Assembly (NCBI RefSeq): GCF_001279695.1
Contig: NZ_LGDD01000120.1
Span: forward strand, 158,735-222,734
DNA: 64,000 nt
Reading direction: 5' to 3'
Source of the DNA: Streptomyces sp. WM6378
GTDB taxonomy: Bacteria; Actinomycetota; Actinomycetes; Streptomycetales; Streptomycetaceae
In this document: one piece after another, positions 26,413 to 36,018 of the stretch
Numbering within the stretch: position 1 is the stretch's first letter
Layout: every line of letters begins with the position of its first letter
The notes under the pieces: model-generated
Told to the model about the DNA's origin: nothing
Database searches by the model: none
The model's input: the letters and a program-made list of their open reading frames with translations, nothing else
Made by a program: the position numbers and the translations under genes

Positions 26413-27905
26413 TCAGCCCTGCTGTCGCCGCCGGTAGTCCTGCCGCAGGGCATCGAGGATCTGGGCGGCCCCCGCGAGATCCGCCTTCCGGGCCATGGTC
26501 TGCAGCCCGCGCTCGTCCTCCCGAGCGGCGATGGTGTCCGCGAGCCGCAGGAACTCCTCGAACCGCGCCACGGCCGCCTCGGCAGGCTCCGGCAGCTGCC
26601 GCATGACCTCCTGATAGGCCGCGAACGTGCACGAGTACAGCACCGTGAGGTATTCAAGGGCACGTGCCGCCGCCGGGTCTTCCTCGGACGCGGCTCTCCC
26701 GCGCCGAGGCTCCGCCGCTGAGCGGGGCCTCGGTCTTGAGGCGTTCCGCCTCGCGCAAGGCTCCGTCGATGCCGGCCCGGACCGGGTCCGCGTCCACGTC
26801 CGGGCTCCCGGTTACGTGATCTGCTCCCCGGCCCTCCTGCGAGGCCTCGTCCTCTACATCTCTTCCGGAAACCGTCGCCCAGGCGAGGACGCGGGTGCGT
26901 GCGGAGAGGTCGTGCCAGGCATCCCGAGCCCCGCGAACAGCTCGGCGGCCCCCTTCAGTTCGGTGACGCTCTCCGTGTGGCGGTCCTCGCGCGAGAGCCG
27001 GTAGGCGCGCTGCTCGGCGATTTCCGCATGCGGAAGGTCCGGCGGGCCGAGCCGGTCGTCGTGCGTGGCGGTGCCGTCGGCGAGGCGTTCGGCGACGCCG
27101 GTCCACAGCCTGTCGGCCCCCGGGTGCCCCACGGCCGCCATGCGCCGCGCCTCGCGCACCAGGGCGACGAAGTCCTGGGGAGTCTCCACCCCGGTGGCGG
27201 GTACAGGGGCTGCCGCGACGGCCGCGGGCGAGGGCGAGCGCGGCAGGGAGGTTCGCAGTCCTAGCGGCAGCGGTTCGTCGAGCAACGGCCGTCGGGCGAG
27301 GCGCAGTTGACGGCGTCGCGAGACGGCCGTGGAGCCGTTGCGCCCGCCGAACGCCTTGGTGAGCCGGTCCGCCTCGGAGCGTACGTGGGTGAGGAGTTCA
27401 CCCGTCGTCCAGTTCCTTCCCACGGGCCCGGCGACCGCGGTGCCGTCGTGTCCGTCCGCGACGAGGCGGGCGAGCAGGACGTCGGTGCCGGTGAGGAAGT
27501 CCAGGTGGGCCAGCGCGGCGCCGGCCGCCTCGAAGAGCGAGCGGTTCTCCGCGAGGATCTCAAGGCCCCGGCCCTCATTGCGCGAGAGCGCGCAGAACTC
27601 CACGTGAAGGCCGACCTCGTCCTGCATGCCCGTGTTGCCCCGGACCCGCCGGTAGCCGGTGAGGTGGTGGGAGCGGGCCTCGTCGAGGCGGCTCGTCCGC
27701 AGCAGCCGCAGCAGGGCGCGCCTGGCTCATCTGCGGCTCCTCGGTGCAGCCCATGCCGTCGGCGAGGACCGGCCGCCAGGTGTCGAGCGCCCCGGCGTCG
27801 CCGCCCGCCAGCACCTGGTGCCAGGCGAAGTGCCGGTGCCGTTCGAGACCACCGACGGCAACGTCACCCTGGAGGAGTTCGCGCGGCTCGCGGGCGCGCC
27901 CACTG
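26413..27905 (-). pseudogene. Decayed regulator-like (TPR-type) gene, truncated and frameshifted
   Basis: Coding remnants in two alternating frames join into one protein: ELLQGDVAVGGLERHRHFAWHQVLAG, ALDTWRPVLADGMGCTEEPQM (one frame), then after a missing dinucleotide near 27716 RALLRLLRTSRLDEARSHH and GLEILAENRSLFEAAGAALAHLDFL (second frame), then around 26930 SARTRVLAWATVSGRDVED (first frame) and near 26700 back again to ARALEYLTVLYSC... LDALRQDYRRRQQG at the end. From memory this matches a long tetratricopeptide-like Streptomyces protein of unknown role. The N-terminal part is missing: the remnant begins only about 18 bp after the stop codon of the permease gene. At least three frameshifts make it non-functional. 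Confidence 0.72.
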
Positions 27906-27922
27906 CTACGGAACTCGGGCCG

Positions 27923-29635
27923 TCAGACCGTGGTACGCACAGTCGGCAGCGGCATCAGGACCGGGCCCGCCGCCGGGTCCTTGCGGCAGGCATCGCCGCA
28001 CTCGGCGTCGAGCGAGCAGCACAGCGAGCAGATCGGCCCGGCCTGCACCGGGCAGTCGGCGATGTCCGGGAGTTCGTAGGCCGTCTCGCAGACCGCGCAG
28101 GTGTGGGTGGCCGTCACGTCCGCCACAGCCGCTTCCGGTCCGTTCACCGGGTTGGGGCGGGCGAGGTAGTACCTGCCTTGGGTGGCCCAGGCGATCAACG
28201 GGCAGAGCACGAGGGCGAGTCCGGCCGCGATGAACGTCGAGAAGGCTTCGGCGTACCGGCCGAACAGACCGAAGAAGGCCAGGATGGAGACGACCGAGGC
28301 GATCGCCATCGAGCCGAACCCGGCCGGGTTCACGGCGTACAGATAAGCCCTCTTGAACTCGATGTACTTGGGGCTCCAGCCCACGCTTTTGTTGATGACG
28401 AGGTCCACTGCGACGGCCGTGATCCAGGCGATGCCCACATTCGAGTAGAAGCCGAGCAGCTTGTTGAGGGCTGCGAACATGTTCATCTCCATCAGCGTCA
28501 GCGCGATGGCGAGGTTGAGGAAGATGTACCAGACCCGGCCCGGGTGGCGGTGGGTGAGCCGGGAGAAGAAGTTCGACCAGGACAGCGAACCGCTGTACGC
28601 GTTGGTCACGTTGATCTTCACCTGCGAGACGATCACGAACAGCGCGGCGGCCGGCAGCGCGAACGAACCGAGCCAGGGGCGCAGGGCTTCGATCTGCGGG
28701 GCGATCGGCTCCAGGGCGTGCGTCTTGCCGACCGCATCCAGGGCCACGAAGGCGAGGAATGCGCCGCCGAGCTGCTTGGCCGCCCCGATGATCACCCAGC
28801 CGGGTCCGGCGGCAAGCACGGCGAGGTTCCAACGGCGCCTGTTCGCCTCGGACTTGGCGGGCATGAACCGCAGGTAGTCCGCCTGCTCGCCGATCTGCGC
28901 GATGAGCGAGAGCGCCACGCCCGTGCCGAGCCCGAAGCCGATCCAGGAGAAGCCGGAGCCCGCCCCCTCGGTGCCGCCGAAGGAGCCGAACGCGCCCCAG
29001 GCGTCCGGGGCCTCGAAAGCCAGGACCAGGAACGGCAGGACCATGCCGATGATCCAGAGCGGCTGGGTCCAGGCCTGCACCTTGGCCAGCGCCCCCATTC
29101 CGCGGAACACGATCGGGATCACGATGAGCGTCGTCACCAAGTACCCCACCTGGACCGGGAGTCCAATGGCCTGGTGCATGGCCTGGGCCATGATCGAGCC
29201 TTCGAGGGCGAAGAAGATGAAGGTGAACGAGGCATAGATGAGGCTGGTGAGGGTGGACCCGAAGTAGCCGAAGCCGGCTCCGCGCGTGATCAGGTCCATG
29301 TCCAGGCCGTACTTGGCGCAGGCCCGTGCGATCGGGATGCCGGTGACGAAGATGATCGTCGCGGCGGTAAGGATCGAGGCGAGCCCACTGGTGAAGCCGT
29401 AGGTGAAGACGATGGACGCGCCGATCGCGAAGTCAGCGAGGTAGGCGATGCCGCCGAGCGCAGTGGACGCCACCATCGTGGGCGACCAGCGCCGGAAGGA
29501 GTACGGGGCATAGCGCAGCGAGTAGTCCTCGCGGCTCTCGTCGGCGGCCATCCTGGCGTAGCTGCGCCGGGGCCCGCCCTCCGGCGGCGGCTGCGCGCCC
29601 GTCCTGGCGGATGGTGCGGCGGCGGTGTCCGTCAT
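27923..29635 (-). CDS. NCS1-family (cytosine/purine/allantoin-type) permease with Cys-rich C-terminal tail
   Basis: 570-residue membrane protein with about twelve helices. The start region DYSLRYAPYSFRRWSPTMVASTALGG resembles the NCS1 signature before helix 1, and helices such as ITRGAGFGYFGSTLTSLIYASF follow the family. NCS1 proteins import nucleobases, allantoin, hydantoins or thiamine precursors by cation symport. What is odd is the last ~55 residues: after an Ala-rich linker, CAVCETAYELPDIADCPVQ and ICSLCCSLDAECGDAC contain ten cysteines in CxxC-like spacing, suggesting a zinc- or iron-sulfur-binding cytoplasmic module. ATG 29635 has GGGGAG five bases upstream. Upstream lies a 365-bp gap. 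Confidence 0.85.
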   Translation of the reverse strand: MTDTAAAPSARTGAQPPPEGGPRRSYARMAADESREDYSLRYAPYSFRRWSPTMVASTALGGIAYLADFAIGASIVFTYGFTSGLASILTAATIIFVTGIPIARACAKYGLDMDLITRGAGFGYFGSTLTSLIYASFTFIFFALEGSIMAQAMHQAIGLPVQVGYLVTTLIVIPIVFRGMGALAKVQAWTQPLWIIGMVLPFLVLAFEAPDAWGAFGSFGGTEGAGSGFSWIGFGLGTGVALSLIAQIGEQADYLRFMPAKSEANRRRWNLAVLAAGPGWVIIGAAKQLGGAFLAFVALDAVGKTHALEPIAPQIEALRPWLGSFALPAAALFVIVSQVKINVTNAYSGSLSWSNFFSRLTHRHPGRVWYIFLNLAIALTLMEMNMFAALNKLLGFYSNVGIAWITAVAVDLVINKSVGWSPKYIEFKRAYLYAVNPAGFGSMAIASVVSILAFFGLFGRYAEAFSTFIAAGLALVLCPLIAWATQGRYYLARPNPVNGPEAAVADVTATHTCAVCETAYELPDIADCPVQAGPICSLCCSLDAECGDACRKDPAAGPVLMPLPTVRTTV

Positions 29636-30000
29636 CGCGGCTCCCCGTTCGTCGGTCCGGTGTGCGGGTACGGACCGGAAGGTAGGAGCCGGACATGACA
29701 GCACGCGGCCACCCGGGATTGCCTGCGCGTTAAGGGAGCCCGCCGCGGGTTAACTCCGGGTCACACGGAACGGACGTGGGCCCGGCACACCGGCAACTGA
29801 TATGCGCCCCGGGCACCCGTCGCCGTGCCGCACCAGCAGGTGGCGGGAGACCCGGTACTAGTCCCGCCGGGACGACGACGTCCGCCGTCTCCACCGCGAG
29901 GCTGGTCATCCGGGGTTCGGGAGGGCTTCGAGGCGTTTGACCGCACCGATGACGATGTCGGTCCAGGGCCGCTGCCGGGTGAATCCGCCAGGCGGGCGTG
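29636..30000. other. Intergenic gap, no gene seen
   Basis: The 365-bp gap upstream of the permease gene has no credible coding frame. The only structure I see is a short GTTAA...TTAAC repeat (29729-29754, 16-bp spacer), which could be part of the permease promoter control. Confidence 0.3.
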
Positions 30001-30804
30001 TCAGCGGCCCGGCGGCCGGTGTTCGGGGAGCCAGTGCTGGGCGAAGTCGGCGGCCTTGCGCAGGCTGAAGAGGCGGGCGGTGGCGGAACCGACCCGGCCG
30101 GTGCGCACGGTGCCGGCCGGCGTCAGGCGCTCGAAGTCCGCCCCCAGAGTGCCGAAGTCGCCGTCGTTCAGGGCGACGTCCTCGTACGTCCACCACTGAC
30201 GTTGTCCGTCGAGCGTGATCACGCAGTTGTAGCGGCGCCGAACCGGTCGCGGCACCCGATATTCCGCGAGGTGGAAGGTCGTACAGACGTTGAACCCGAC
30301 GCCCAGGAGCAGCACTTGAGCGTGCAAGTCGTACAGGCGCGCCAGCGGCGAGTCCTCGCCGAGGTGGCAGTCCGGGTGATGGTTCTCGATGATCTTCGCC
30401 GCTTCTTCACCGAGTGCGGCGAAAGAGGTCTGCGGGTGTTCGCTGCGGATCGCGCCTCGCGTCTGGCGCACTGTCTCGGCGAGCAGGCCCATCGTGGAAG
30501 GGGTTTCCGCCGGATCGAAAGGGGCCATGGTCGCTCTGAGTTCGGCCACGGCATCCTCGTCGAGGCCGCGTACTCGTTCCAGGTATTCGGGCGAGGTGTC
30601 GGAGTTCGCGGGAGTGAAGGTGGGCACGGTCAAGGTGCCGGCCGGTCCGAGCGCGCTGCGCAGCGCCCGTACCACCGTCGCGGGGCCGTCGGCCGTCGTG
30701 CCGATGGCGCGTAGGGACGCGTGCACCATCAGGGCGCCGCCCTTTTGTACGCCAAGGTCCGACAGTTGGGCGGTGAGTCGGGCTTCATCGTGGTGGACGT
30801 TCAA
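30001..30804 (-). CDS. AAC(3)-family aminoglycoside N-acetyltransferase-like protein
   Basis: 267-residue cytosolic protein of the AAC(3) (antibiotic_NAT) family. Typical segments are MVHASLRAIG (about residues 26-35), TLTVPTFTPAN (about 57-67), SEHPQTSFAALG (about 120-131, with the conserved HP..SF..G) and the VLLLGVGFNVCTTFHLAE stretch (about 163-180) near the active site. Members transfer acetyl from acetyl-CoA to the 3-amino group of aminoglycosides, but chromosomal Streptomyces copies often act on other amines. The TTG start is supported by its position: it lies one base after the stop codon of the upstream membrane protein, a classic coupled arrangement. Confidence 0.83.
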   Translation of the reverse strand: MNVHHDEARLTAQLSDLGVQKGGALMVHASLRAIGTTADGPATVVRALRSALGPAGTLTVPTFTPANSDTSPEYLERVRGLDEDAVAELRATMAPFDPAETPSTMGLLAETVRQTRGAIRSEHPQTSFAALGEEAAKIIENHHPDCHLGEDSPLARLYDLHAQVLLLGVGFNVCTTFHLAEYRVPRPVRRRYNCVITLDGQRQWWTYEDVALNDGDFGTLGADFERLTPAGTVRTGRVGSATARLFSLRKAADFAQHWLPEHRPPGR

Positions 30805-30805
30805 G

Positions 30806-31759
30806 TCAACACATCCCTTCAGGCCCAGGCGGCTCAGCCTGGGCGCCCCGGATTCCGCGGGCCGTTGGTCGGCGCCTACGAGGGGCCGGGACCGGCGCGC
30901 GTCGCGGTTTCGAAGCCCTGCCCTTCTTGAGAGACAACGAGCCTGCCCTGGCGGGGAACACGGCCCTGGGGGGCGGCATCTCCTCCGCCGCGGCCCGCAT
31001 CTCGTTCTCGGCGCCGATCAAGCAGTTCAGCACGCGCTCGTGGTGGTCGCCCGCCGCGTCGACGACCCGAATGCGCAAGTGCAAGTCGGCCAGTTCGTCC
31101 ACGATCCGGTGAGAGAACCGTCCCACCACAAATGTGCCCAGCTGACCACCGTAGCCAATCGTGTTGAGATAGAAATCCTTTCCGTTCACGGGTTTCCAGC
31201 CTGCGGATGTCGCCGCCGTCGATTTCCCCGATGCATTCTCAACTGCCGGTTGTGCAGGGGGAAGCGGGCCTTCCGGCTGCGTGGGCAGAGCTCGTTCGAT
31301 CGGCCCTTGGGCCAGCGCGCGGCTCGCTTCCTGAGAGCTCAGCCAGCCGCCCGTCGGCTGCCCCTTCCACTCGATTGCGTATTCGGCGCACTCGATGGTG
31401 GCGCTTCGCGTCCCTCCGTTGTGTACCGTCACCTCCCACACCTCGTCACCGGACATCCCGTACGTGTTCGGCATGGGCATCCCGGACCAGCCGATCTGCG
31501 GCCGCACCGACCGCGCGTACTGGGCCCGGGCGAAGGCGACACCGCCGGTGAGCGCAAGCATGTGCCCGAGCGACTGCTGGTCGAGGAGCGCGAGTCGCCA
31601 GGGCCAGCGTGCCCGGGTCGCCTCGGCCATGTTGTCGCGCACGATCTCCCAGATCAGCAGCACCGACAACAGGAGTATCAGGGCCAGCGGAACGGTGAAG
31701 AGGACCAGGTTGCGCGCGACCCGGCGCTGGGCGTTCTCGGGACTCCTGGCACGTTTCAT
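30806..31759 (-). CDS. Single-pass membrane protein of unknown function
   Basis: 317-residue protein that I do not recognise. One strong transmembrane helix (NLVLFTVPLALILLLSVLLIW, about residues 18-38, with 17 basic-rich residues before it) anchors it; the rest is soluble, with a beta-rich region (EVWEVTVHNGGTRSATIECAEY, about 106-127) and a basic, Pro/Arg-rich tail. It is translated just before, and almost certainly together with, the AAC(3)-type gene: their stop and start codons are one base apart. GGGGAGGGG precedes the ATG. The pairing suggests that the acetyltransferase works near the membrane, but nothing indicates a substrate. Confidence 0.75.
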   Translation of the reverse strand: MKRARSPENAQRRVARNLVLFTVPLALILLLSVLLIWEIVRDNMAEATRARWPWRLALLDQQSLGHMLALTGGVAFARAQYARSVRPQIGWSGMPMPNTYGMSGDEVWEVTVHNGGTRSATIECAEYAIEWKGQPTGGWLSSQEASRALAQGPIERALPTQPEGPLPPAQPAVENASGKSTAATSAGWKPVNGKDFYLNTIGYGGQLGTFVVGRFSHRIVDELADLHLRIRVVDAAGDHHERVLNCLIGAENEMRAAAEEMPPPRAVFPARAGSLSLKKGRASKPRRAPVPAPRRRRPTARGIRGAQAEPPGPEGMC

Positions 31760-32048
31760 GGCCCCTCCCCGGCTCTGCCAACCGTCCGCCGCGGCCGCCG
31801 CCGCAGCACCACCTATGGTGACGGGTCGGCTACAGAGGGCACCAGGGTTGAGTGCGAGCCGAGATTCGGGCGGCTCGCCGCCGCGGCTACGCTCGATGCG
31901 TGAGCGTGCCTACTGAGACGCTGACTCTGGGGACCGTCAGCACGATCGTCGAAGTGACGGTTCTCGTAGCGAAGAGCTCGGAACAGGATCTTGCTGAAGT
32001 GCCTTGCTCCGGCGCGACAGTTGTGACGATCGGACCGTTCGGGTGGGT

Positions 32049-32140
32049 GTGACGACTCGACCGTGGATCCTGGACGACGGCTTGTGGGCTCCTCGAACCG
32101 TTGCTGCCGCCCTGGCCCGAGCGGTCGCCGGGGCCGACGA
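32049..32140 (+). mobile_element. IS5-type transposase N-terminal fragment
   Basis: A GTG-started frame reads TTRPWILDDGLWA and, after a frameshift near 32091, continues EPLLPPWPERSPGP. Together these are the first ~30 residues of a common Streptomyces IS5-family transposase (pattern W-x-D-x-LWxxIEPLLPP). The rest of the element is gone. It sits inside the 471-bp gap 31760-32230 between the membrane-protein and phosphatase genes, which otherwise holds no gene. Confidence 0.6.
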
Positions 32141-32230
32141 CGCAGGAAGGCCGGATCGCGATCGTGTTGGCTAAGGTAGCGGGCCGCGTCCTGCGGGACA
32201 GGACTCCAGTCACACGAAGGGCAAGCTCTC

Positions 32231-32866
32231 GTGCGCACTCTTTACGTCGTGACCCACCCAGAGGCGACGCACCACGTCGAGGGAGTCGTCGGCGGATGGC
32301 ACGACTCCCGCCTGACGCCCACCGGCATCCGCGCAGCGGCCTCCATCGCCCAGGCACTTCGGGCCCAGATCCCGGACGGCGCCGAGGTTGACCTGTTCTC
32401 CTCGGATCTGCAGCGCACCCGGCAAACCGCCGAGCAGGTAGCCGAACTGTTCGGCGTAAGGCCGATCCTTGACCGCAGGCTGCGAGAGAAGTCCTACGGC
32501 GAGGCGGAGGGAAGGCCACAGGAGTGGCTGGACCGACGCTTCGTCCCACCGCCGGCTGTCGGCGAACGGATGGACCACGACGAGGGCGTGGAGGGAGCCG
32601 AGACGAAAGCGGAGTGGGCGCAGCGCATCTACACGGCCATGGACGAGATCCTGCGGCATCCGCGCGAACACCAGATCATCGTGACGCACGGCGGCTCGCT
32701 GACCTTCGTCGTGGCGTCCTGGATCAAGATGCCGATCGAGTCGGCCGGTTACGCCAGTTTCCGGGCCCCCTCCGGCAGCATTACCACGCTGCGCGAGGAC
32801 GACTTCTTCCACAACCGCCAAGTCGTCAGCCTCGGGAACACTCACCACCTCGACCCCGCGCCGTAG
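32231..32866 (+). CDS. Histidine phosphatase (phosphoglycerate-mutase-like) family protein with altered RHG motif
   Basis: 211-residue cytosolic protein of the histidine phosphatase superfamily. The usual N-terminal RHGE is THPE here ([14 protein letters not shown], about residues 5-18), so the phosphohistidine is kept (His9) but the phosphate-binding Arg is Thr. The later motifs are normal: [11 protein letters not shown] (about 58-68) and VTHGGSLTF (about 150-158) with the second catalytic His. Some actinobacterial members have the same THPE form, so it is probably a sub-family trait. The enzyme would remove a phosphate from an unknown small molecule. GTG start with AAGGG nine bases upstream. 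Confidence 0.83.
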   Translation: MRTLYVVTHPEATHHVEGVVGGWHDSRLTPTGIRAAASIAQALRAQIPDGAEVDLFSSDLQRTRQTAEQVAELFGVRPILDRRLREKSYGEAEGRPQEWLDRRFVPPPAVGERMDHDEGVEGAETKAEWAQRIYTAMDEILRHPREHQIIVTHGGSLTFVVASWIKMPIESAGYASFRAPSGSITTLREDDFFHNRQVVSLGNTHHLDPAP

Positions 32867-33128
32867 CAGTGAACCATCGCCTCGACTGCACTCGATCAGG
32901 GCGCTTCAGCAGATCCTCTTACGAGCACTGAGCCAACATGTCTTGCACGTGAGCATTCTGGCAAGCCCCGGAATCTGCCCGGGGGTGCTGCTGGTGAGCC
33001 AACAGATCCCCTAATGGGGGCGGGGATCTGTCGACCGCGGGCGCCGAAGCGGTGTCGAAGCGAGCTATCGGACAGGCTCGTCGCCGATGGGCGCGTGATG
33101 CCCGACGGCGTCGATTTGTGGCGCGTGC

Positions 33129-33157
33129 GGGCCCCGGCGGTGGGTCCGCCGAGGCCC
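33129..33157 (-). terminator. Hairpin terminator between converging genes
   Basis: GGGCCCCGGCGG (33129-33140) pairs at 11 of 12 positions with CCGCCGAGGCCC (33146-33157), loop of five. It lies 27 bp after the GT4-Stealth stop codon. The remainder of the gap 32867-33183 has no gene. Confidence 0.65.
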
Positions 33158-33183
33158 GGGATACGCCCTCTGTCGGTGTTGTT

Positions 33184-36018
33184 CTAGGCGCGCTCGAACG
33201 GTGAGGGCACGGGATAGTAGGCCTCAAGGAAGGCGCGCAGGGTGCGGTCCTGCTCCGTGACGGAGACTTCCGCGTCTGCGGATTCGCCGATGCAGAACAC
33301 AGTGCGGCCGCGGGTGGCCAGGAGGCGGCTCAGGACCGTGTGGTGCTGGGAGTTGCCGACATTGACGTAAGTACAGGAGATCGTCGCTGGTGTGGAGCGT
33401 CCCGTGAGGTAGCCGTAGTGGTGATGGAGGGACGAAGTGATGGAGAGGTCCGTGGCGGCACGGAAGCGATTGCCGGCTGTTGCCGCGACCTCGGAAGCGT
33501 ATTTCTCGCTGATCTCCGCAAGGACGCTGCGCCGCAGGGGGTGCGGTGCGTGCAGGAAGCTGTGGGTGGCGGTGCGGCCGAACTCCCTCTTCAATACAGT
33601 CCGGTTGTTCTTCGCTGCGGCGAAGTAGCCTTCGTCGTCTTCGGAGAGTTCGTTCGGCGGTACGGCGGTGGGGGAACGGAAGTGGTGTGCCGTGCCGTTG
33701 CTGTCGAAGAAGGCCTGCGGGGTCACCGGCCGTCCGACGAACACGTCGTCGTTGAGGTAGAGGAAGTGCTCGGCGAGGCCGTCGATGCGGTGCAACTGGC
33801 TCTCGATGGCGTGGGAGTTGAAGGTGGGGAGCCAAGTGGGGTCGGTGAAGATGTCCCGGTGGCTGACCAGCTTGATGCGGGGGTCGCTGGTGTCCAGCCA
33901 GGCGGGTGCCTGGTCGTCGGTGACGATGTGGATGGTGCGTACCCAGGGTGCGTACATGGCCAGGGAACGCAGGGAGTAACGGAGTTCGTCGCGGTTGCGG
34001 AAGCGCACGTCGCCGCTGTCCGCGCCGCCCGTCGTTGCGATGCCGGCTTCGCGGCGGGCGTTGTCGCGGCGCCGCTGCCAGGCGGGATCGGTGTCGTCGA
34101 CCCAGGTGTAGACGACGTCGATGGGAAAGTCGATGTCGTTCATGAGCCGGCCGGTGAACGCCGCGGCGGTGGGGTGTTCGCGCTCGCCCACCCGTAGCGT
34201 GGCGGCGGTCTCCAGGCTGGGCAGGCGTGGGCCGATCAGGGTGGAGCCGCGAGGGGCCTTGCGCCAGCCGGGGAATTCCTCGTCTTCGTCGCTGACGGCC
34301 CAGAATTCGACGGTGCAGCCGAAGGCCGGCCCGTATCGCAGGGTGCGGCCGGTAGTGGTCACCGGCTTGAAGACACGGACTCCGGCAACGTCCCCCGCAT
34401 CGCGCAGCCGCTCAGCCAGCCATGCGCCGGGGGCGGCGCCCTTGGGGGCTATGAGTTCGCCGTAGACGGGCTTGCCGTGCAGCTCCGTGGCGAGTGCGTC
34501 CAATGCCTGGGCCCTGCACTCGACTTCGACGGCGATGCGGTACGAGGTGCCACCATCCCGCAGGAGTACATACGGGATCTGGTGCGCGGTGAGGGCAGCG
34601 GTGACCAGTTCGAGGTTCCACTCGGCCATGCGGGAAGCCAGGACGTCGTCGCGGACTTCGGCGAGGCGGCCGGCGGTGCGCACCAGGGTGCCGCTGCGGT
34701 CCTGAGCCTGGAGGAGGACTTCGCGCGCCTTCTGCTCATCGGCGGAGTGGGCGAGGGCCGTGACCGGAGCACTGATGTTGAAGCTGCGGGTGCCACCGGC
34801 TGCGATGCGCCGGGCCGTGCGGTCGGCGCGTTGGGCCAGCCGCTTGGGGTCGTCACGCCGCGATACGAGGCGAGTGAAGAGGGCTTCCCAGCGAGCAGCG
34901 ATGTCGGCGGAGCCGAAGCGTGCGTGCACCCCATGGCGGGCTGCGGCGCCGTAGGCGAGGCGGGTGTCGTCGTCCTCCATCAGCTTGGCCATGGCCGCGG
35001 CGAGGGAATCCTTGTCGGCGGCGGGTACGAGCAGCCCGTCGGTGCCGTGGCGGACGATCTCGGCGGGGCCGGTGACGATGTCGTACGCAACGACCGGCAC
35101 GCCCGCGGCGAAGACCTCCAACAGCACCAGCGGGAACGCCTCATTGCGGGAGGGCAGCACGGCGAGTGCCGCCTTCGCCCATTCCTGTTCCATCTGGGCG
35201 GATCGGCCGAGGAGTTGGACCCGGTCGTGCAGGGCGAGGCCGTCGATCAGGCGGCGGAGGTTCACCTCCTGCGGGCCGTCGCCGAAGATCCGCATGGTCC
35301 AGTCGGGGTGCTCCTCGGCCAGCGTCGCGAAGGCCTCGATGGCATGGTCGAGTTGCTTCTCCGGCGTCATCCGGGCAGCGAGCACGATGGTCTTGCTGTC
35401 GAGGTCGGAGCGGGGCCGGAAGCCGCTGGGGACGGCGTTGGGGATGGCGACGAGTTCAGGGGCGGCCGTCCCCAGGGAGTCGGCGAACCAGTCGTTGGTG
35501 CGCTCGGTGAGGGAGACCAGGGCATCAATGCGGGGCGCGTAGACCAGCAGGGGCTCGCCGGTGGCGCCGCGTAGCTGAGAGGCGCGGTGTTCCTGGTGGA
35601 CGGTGATGACGCGGGCGGGCGCGAGTTCGGCGGCCGCGGCCATCAGGGCCGGGGTGGTGGTGATGAGTACGTCCGTATCGAGGGAGCCGAGTGCGGCGGT
35701 CATCTCGACGTCGGAGAGGCGGTCGAAGGTCGCTTCCCAGGAGGGCTTGATGACCTCGCTGGGCAGCGAGGCGAGAGTGCGGCATTCCTGCTCGCTCAAG
35801 TCGCTTGCGCGGACCGGCTGTTCGTAGGGGCCGGTGCGGTCGATGAGGTAGCGGCGCGCGACGGTATGGCCGACCTCGAAGAAGGGCTCGGGGCGGGTCT
35901 TGAAGACGCTGATGACCTCGACCTGATGGCTGGGTGCCAGGTGAGTGGCCTGGGTGTAGGCGGCCATCTCGGTGCCGCCCATCTCGTCGCCCCAGGTGAG
36001 CAGGAACGTGATCTTCAT
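33184..36018 (-). CDS. GT4 glycosyltransferase fused to a Stealth phosphotransferase domain
   Basis: 944-residue two-enzyme protein. Residues 1-~370 are a GT-B glycosyltransferase of family 4: MKITFLLTWGDEMGGTEMAA, VLAARMTPEKQLDHAIEAFA (about 210-229) and PVVAYDIVTGPAEIVRHGTDG (about 305-325). After a helical linker, residues ~630-944 carry the Stealth regions: CR1 FPIDVVYTWVDDTDPAW, CR2 RDELRYSLRSL, CR3 HFLYLNDDVFVG and a CR4 at the C-terminus. Stealth proteins transfer sugar-1-phosphates to make phosphodiester-linked glycan polymers. The protein could therefore add a sugar and a sugar-phosphate to one wall polymer. Its ATG overlaps the stop of the upstream gene (ATGA), so the pair is translationally coupled. 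Confidence 0.9.
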   Translation of the reverse strand: MKITFLLTWGDEMGGTEMAAYTQATHLAPSHQVEVISVFKTRPEPFFEVGHTVARRYLIDRTGPYEQPVRASDLSEQECRTLASLPSEVIKPSWEATFDRLSDVEMTAALGSLDTDVLITTTPALMAAAAELAPARVITVHQEHRASQLRGATGEPLLVYAPRIDALVSLTERTNDWFADSLGTAAPELVAIPNAVPSGFRPRSDLDSKTIVLAARMTPEKQLDHAIEAFATLAEEHPDWTMRIFGDGPQEVNLRRLIDGLALHDRVQLLGRSAQMEQEWAKAALAVLPSRNEAFPLVLLEVFAAGVPVVAYDIVTGPAEIVRHGTDGLLVPAADKDSLAAAMAKLMEDDDTRLAYGAAARHGVHARFGSADIAARWEALFTRLVSRRDDPKRLAQRADRTARRIAAGGTRSFNISAPVTALAHSADEQKAREVLLQAQDRSGTLVRTAGRLAEVRDDVLASRMAEWNLELVTAALTAHQIPYVLLRDGGTSYRIAVEVECRAQALDALATELHGKPVYGELIAPKGAAPGAWLAERLRDAGDVAGVRVFKPVTTTGRTLRYGPAFGCTVEFWAVSDEDEEFPGWRKAPRGSTLIGPRLPSLETAATLRVGEREHPTAAAFTGRLMNDIDFPIDVVYTWVDDTDPAWQRRRDNARREAGIATTGGADSGDVRFRNRDELRYSLRSLAMYAPWVRTIHIVTDDQAPAWLDTSDPRIKLVSHRDIFTDPTWLPTFNSHAIESQLHRIDGLAEHFLYLNDDVFVGRPVTPQAFFDSNGTAHHFRSPTAVPPNELSEDDEGYFAAAKNNRTVLKREFGRTATHSFLHAPHPLRRSVLAEISEKYASEVAATAGNRFRAATDLSITSSLHHHYGYLTGRSTPATISCTYVNVGNSQHHTVLSRLLATRGRTVFCIGESADAEVSVTEQDRTLRAFLEAYYPVPSPFERA

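Noticed and set aside
29729..29754. GTTAA...TTAAC repeat upstream of the NCS1 permease
   Set aside because: Only five-base arms with a 16-bp spacer; too weak to claim as an operator.
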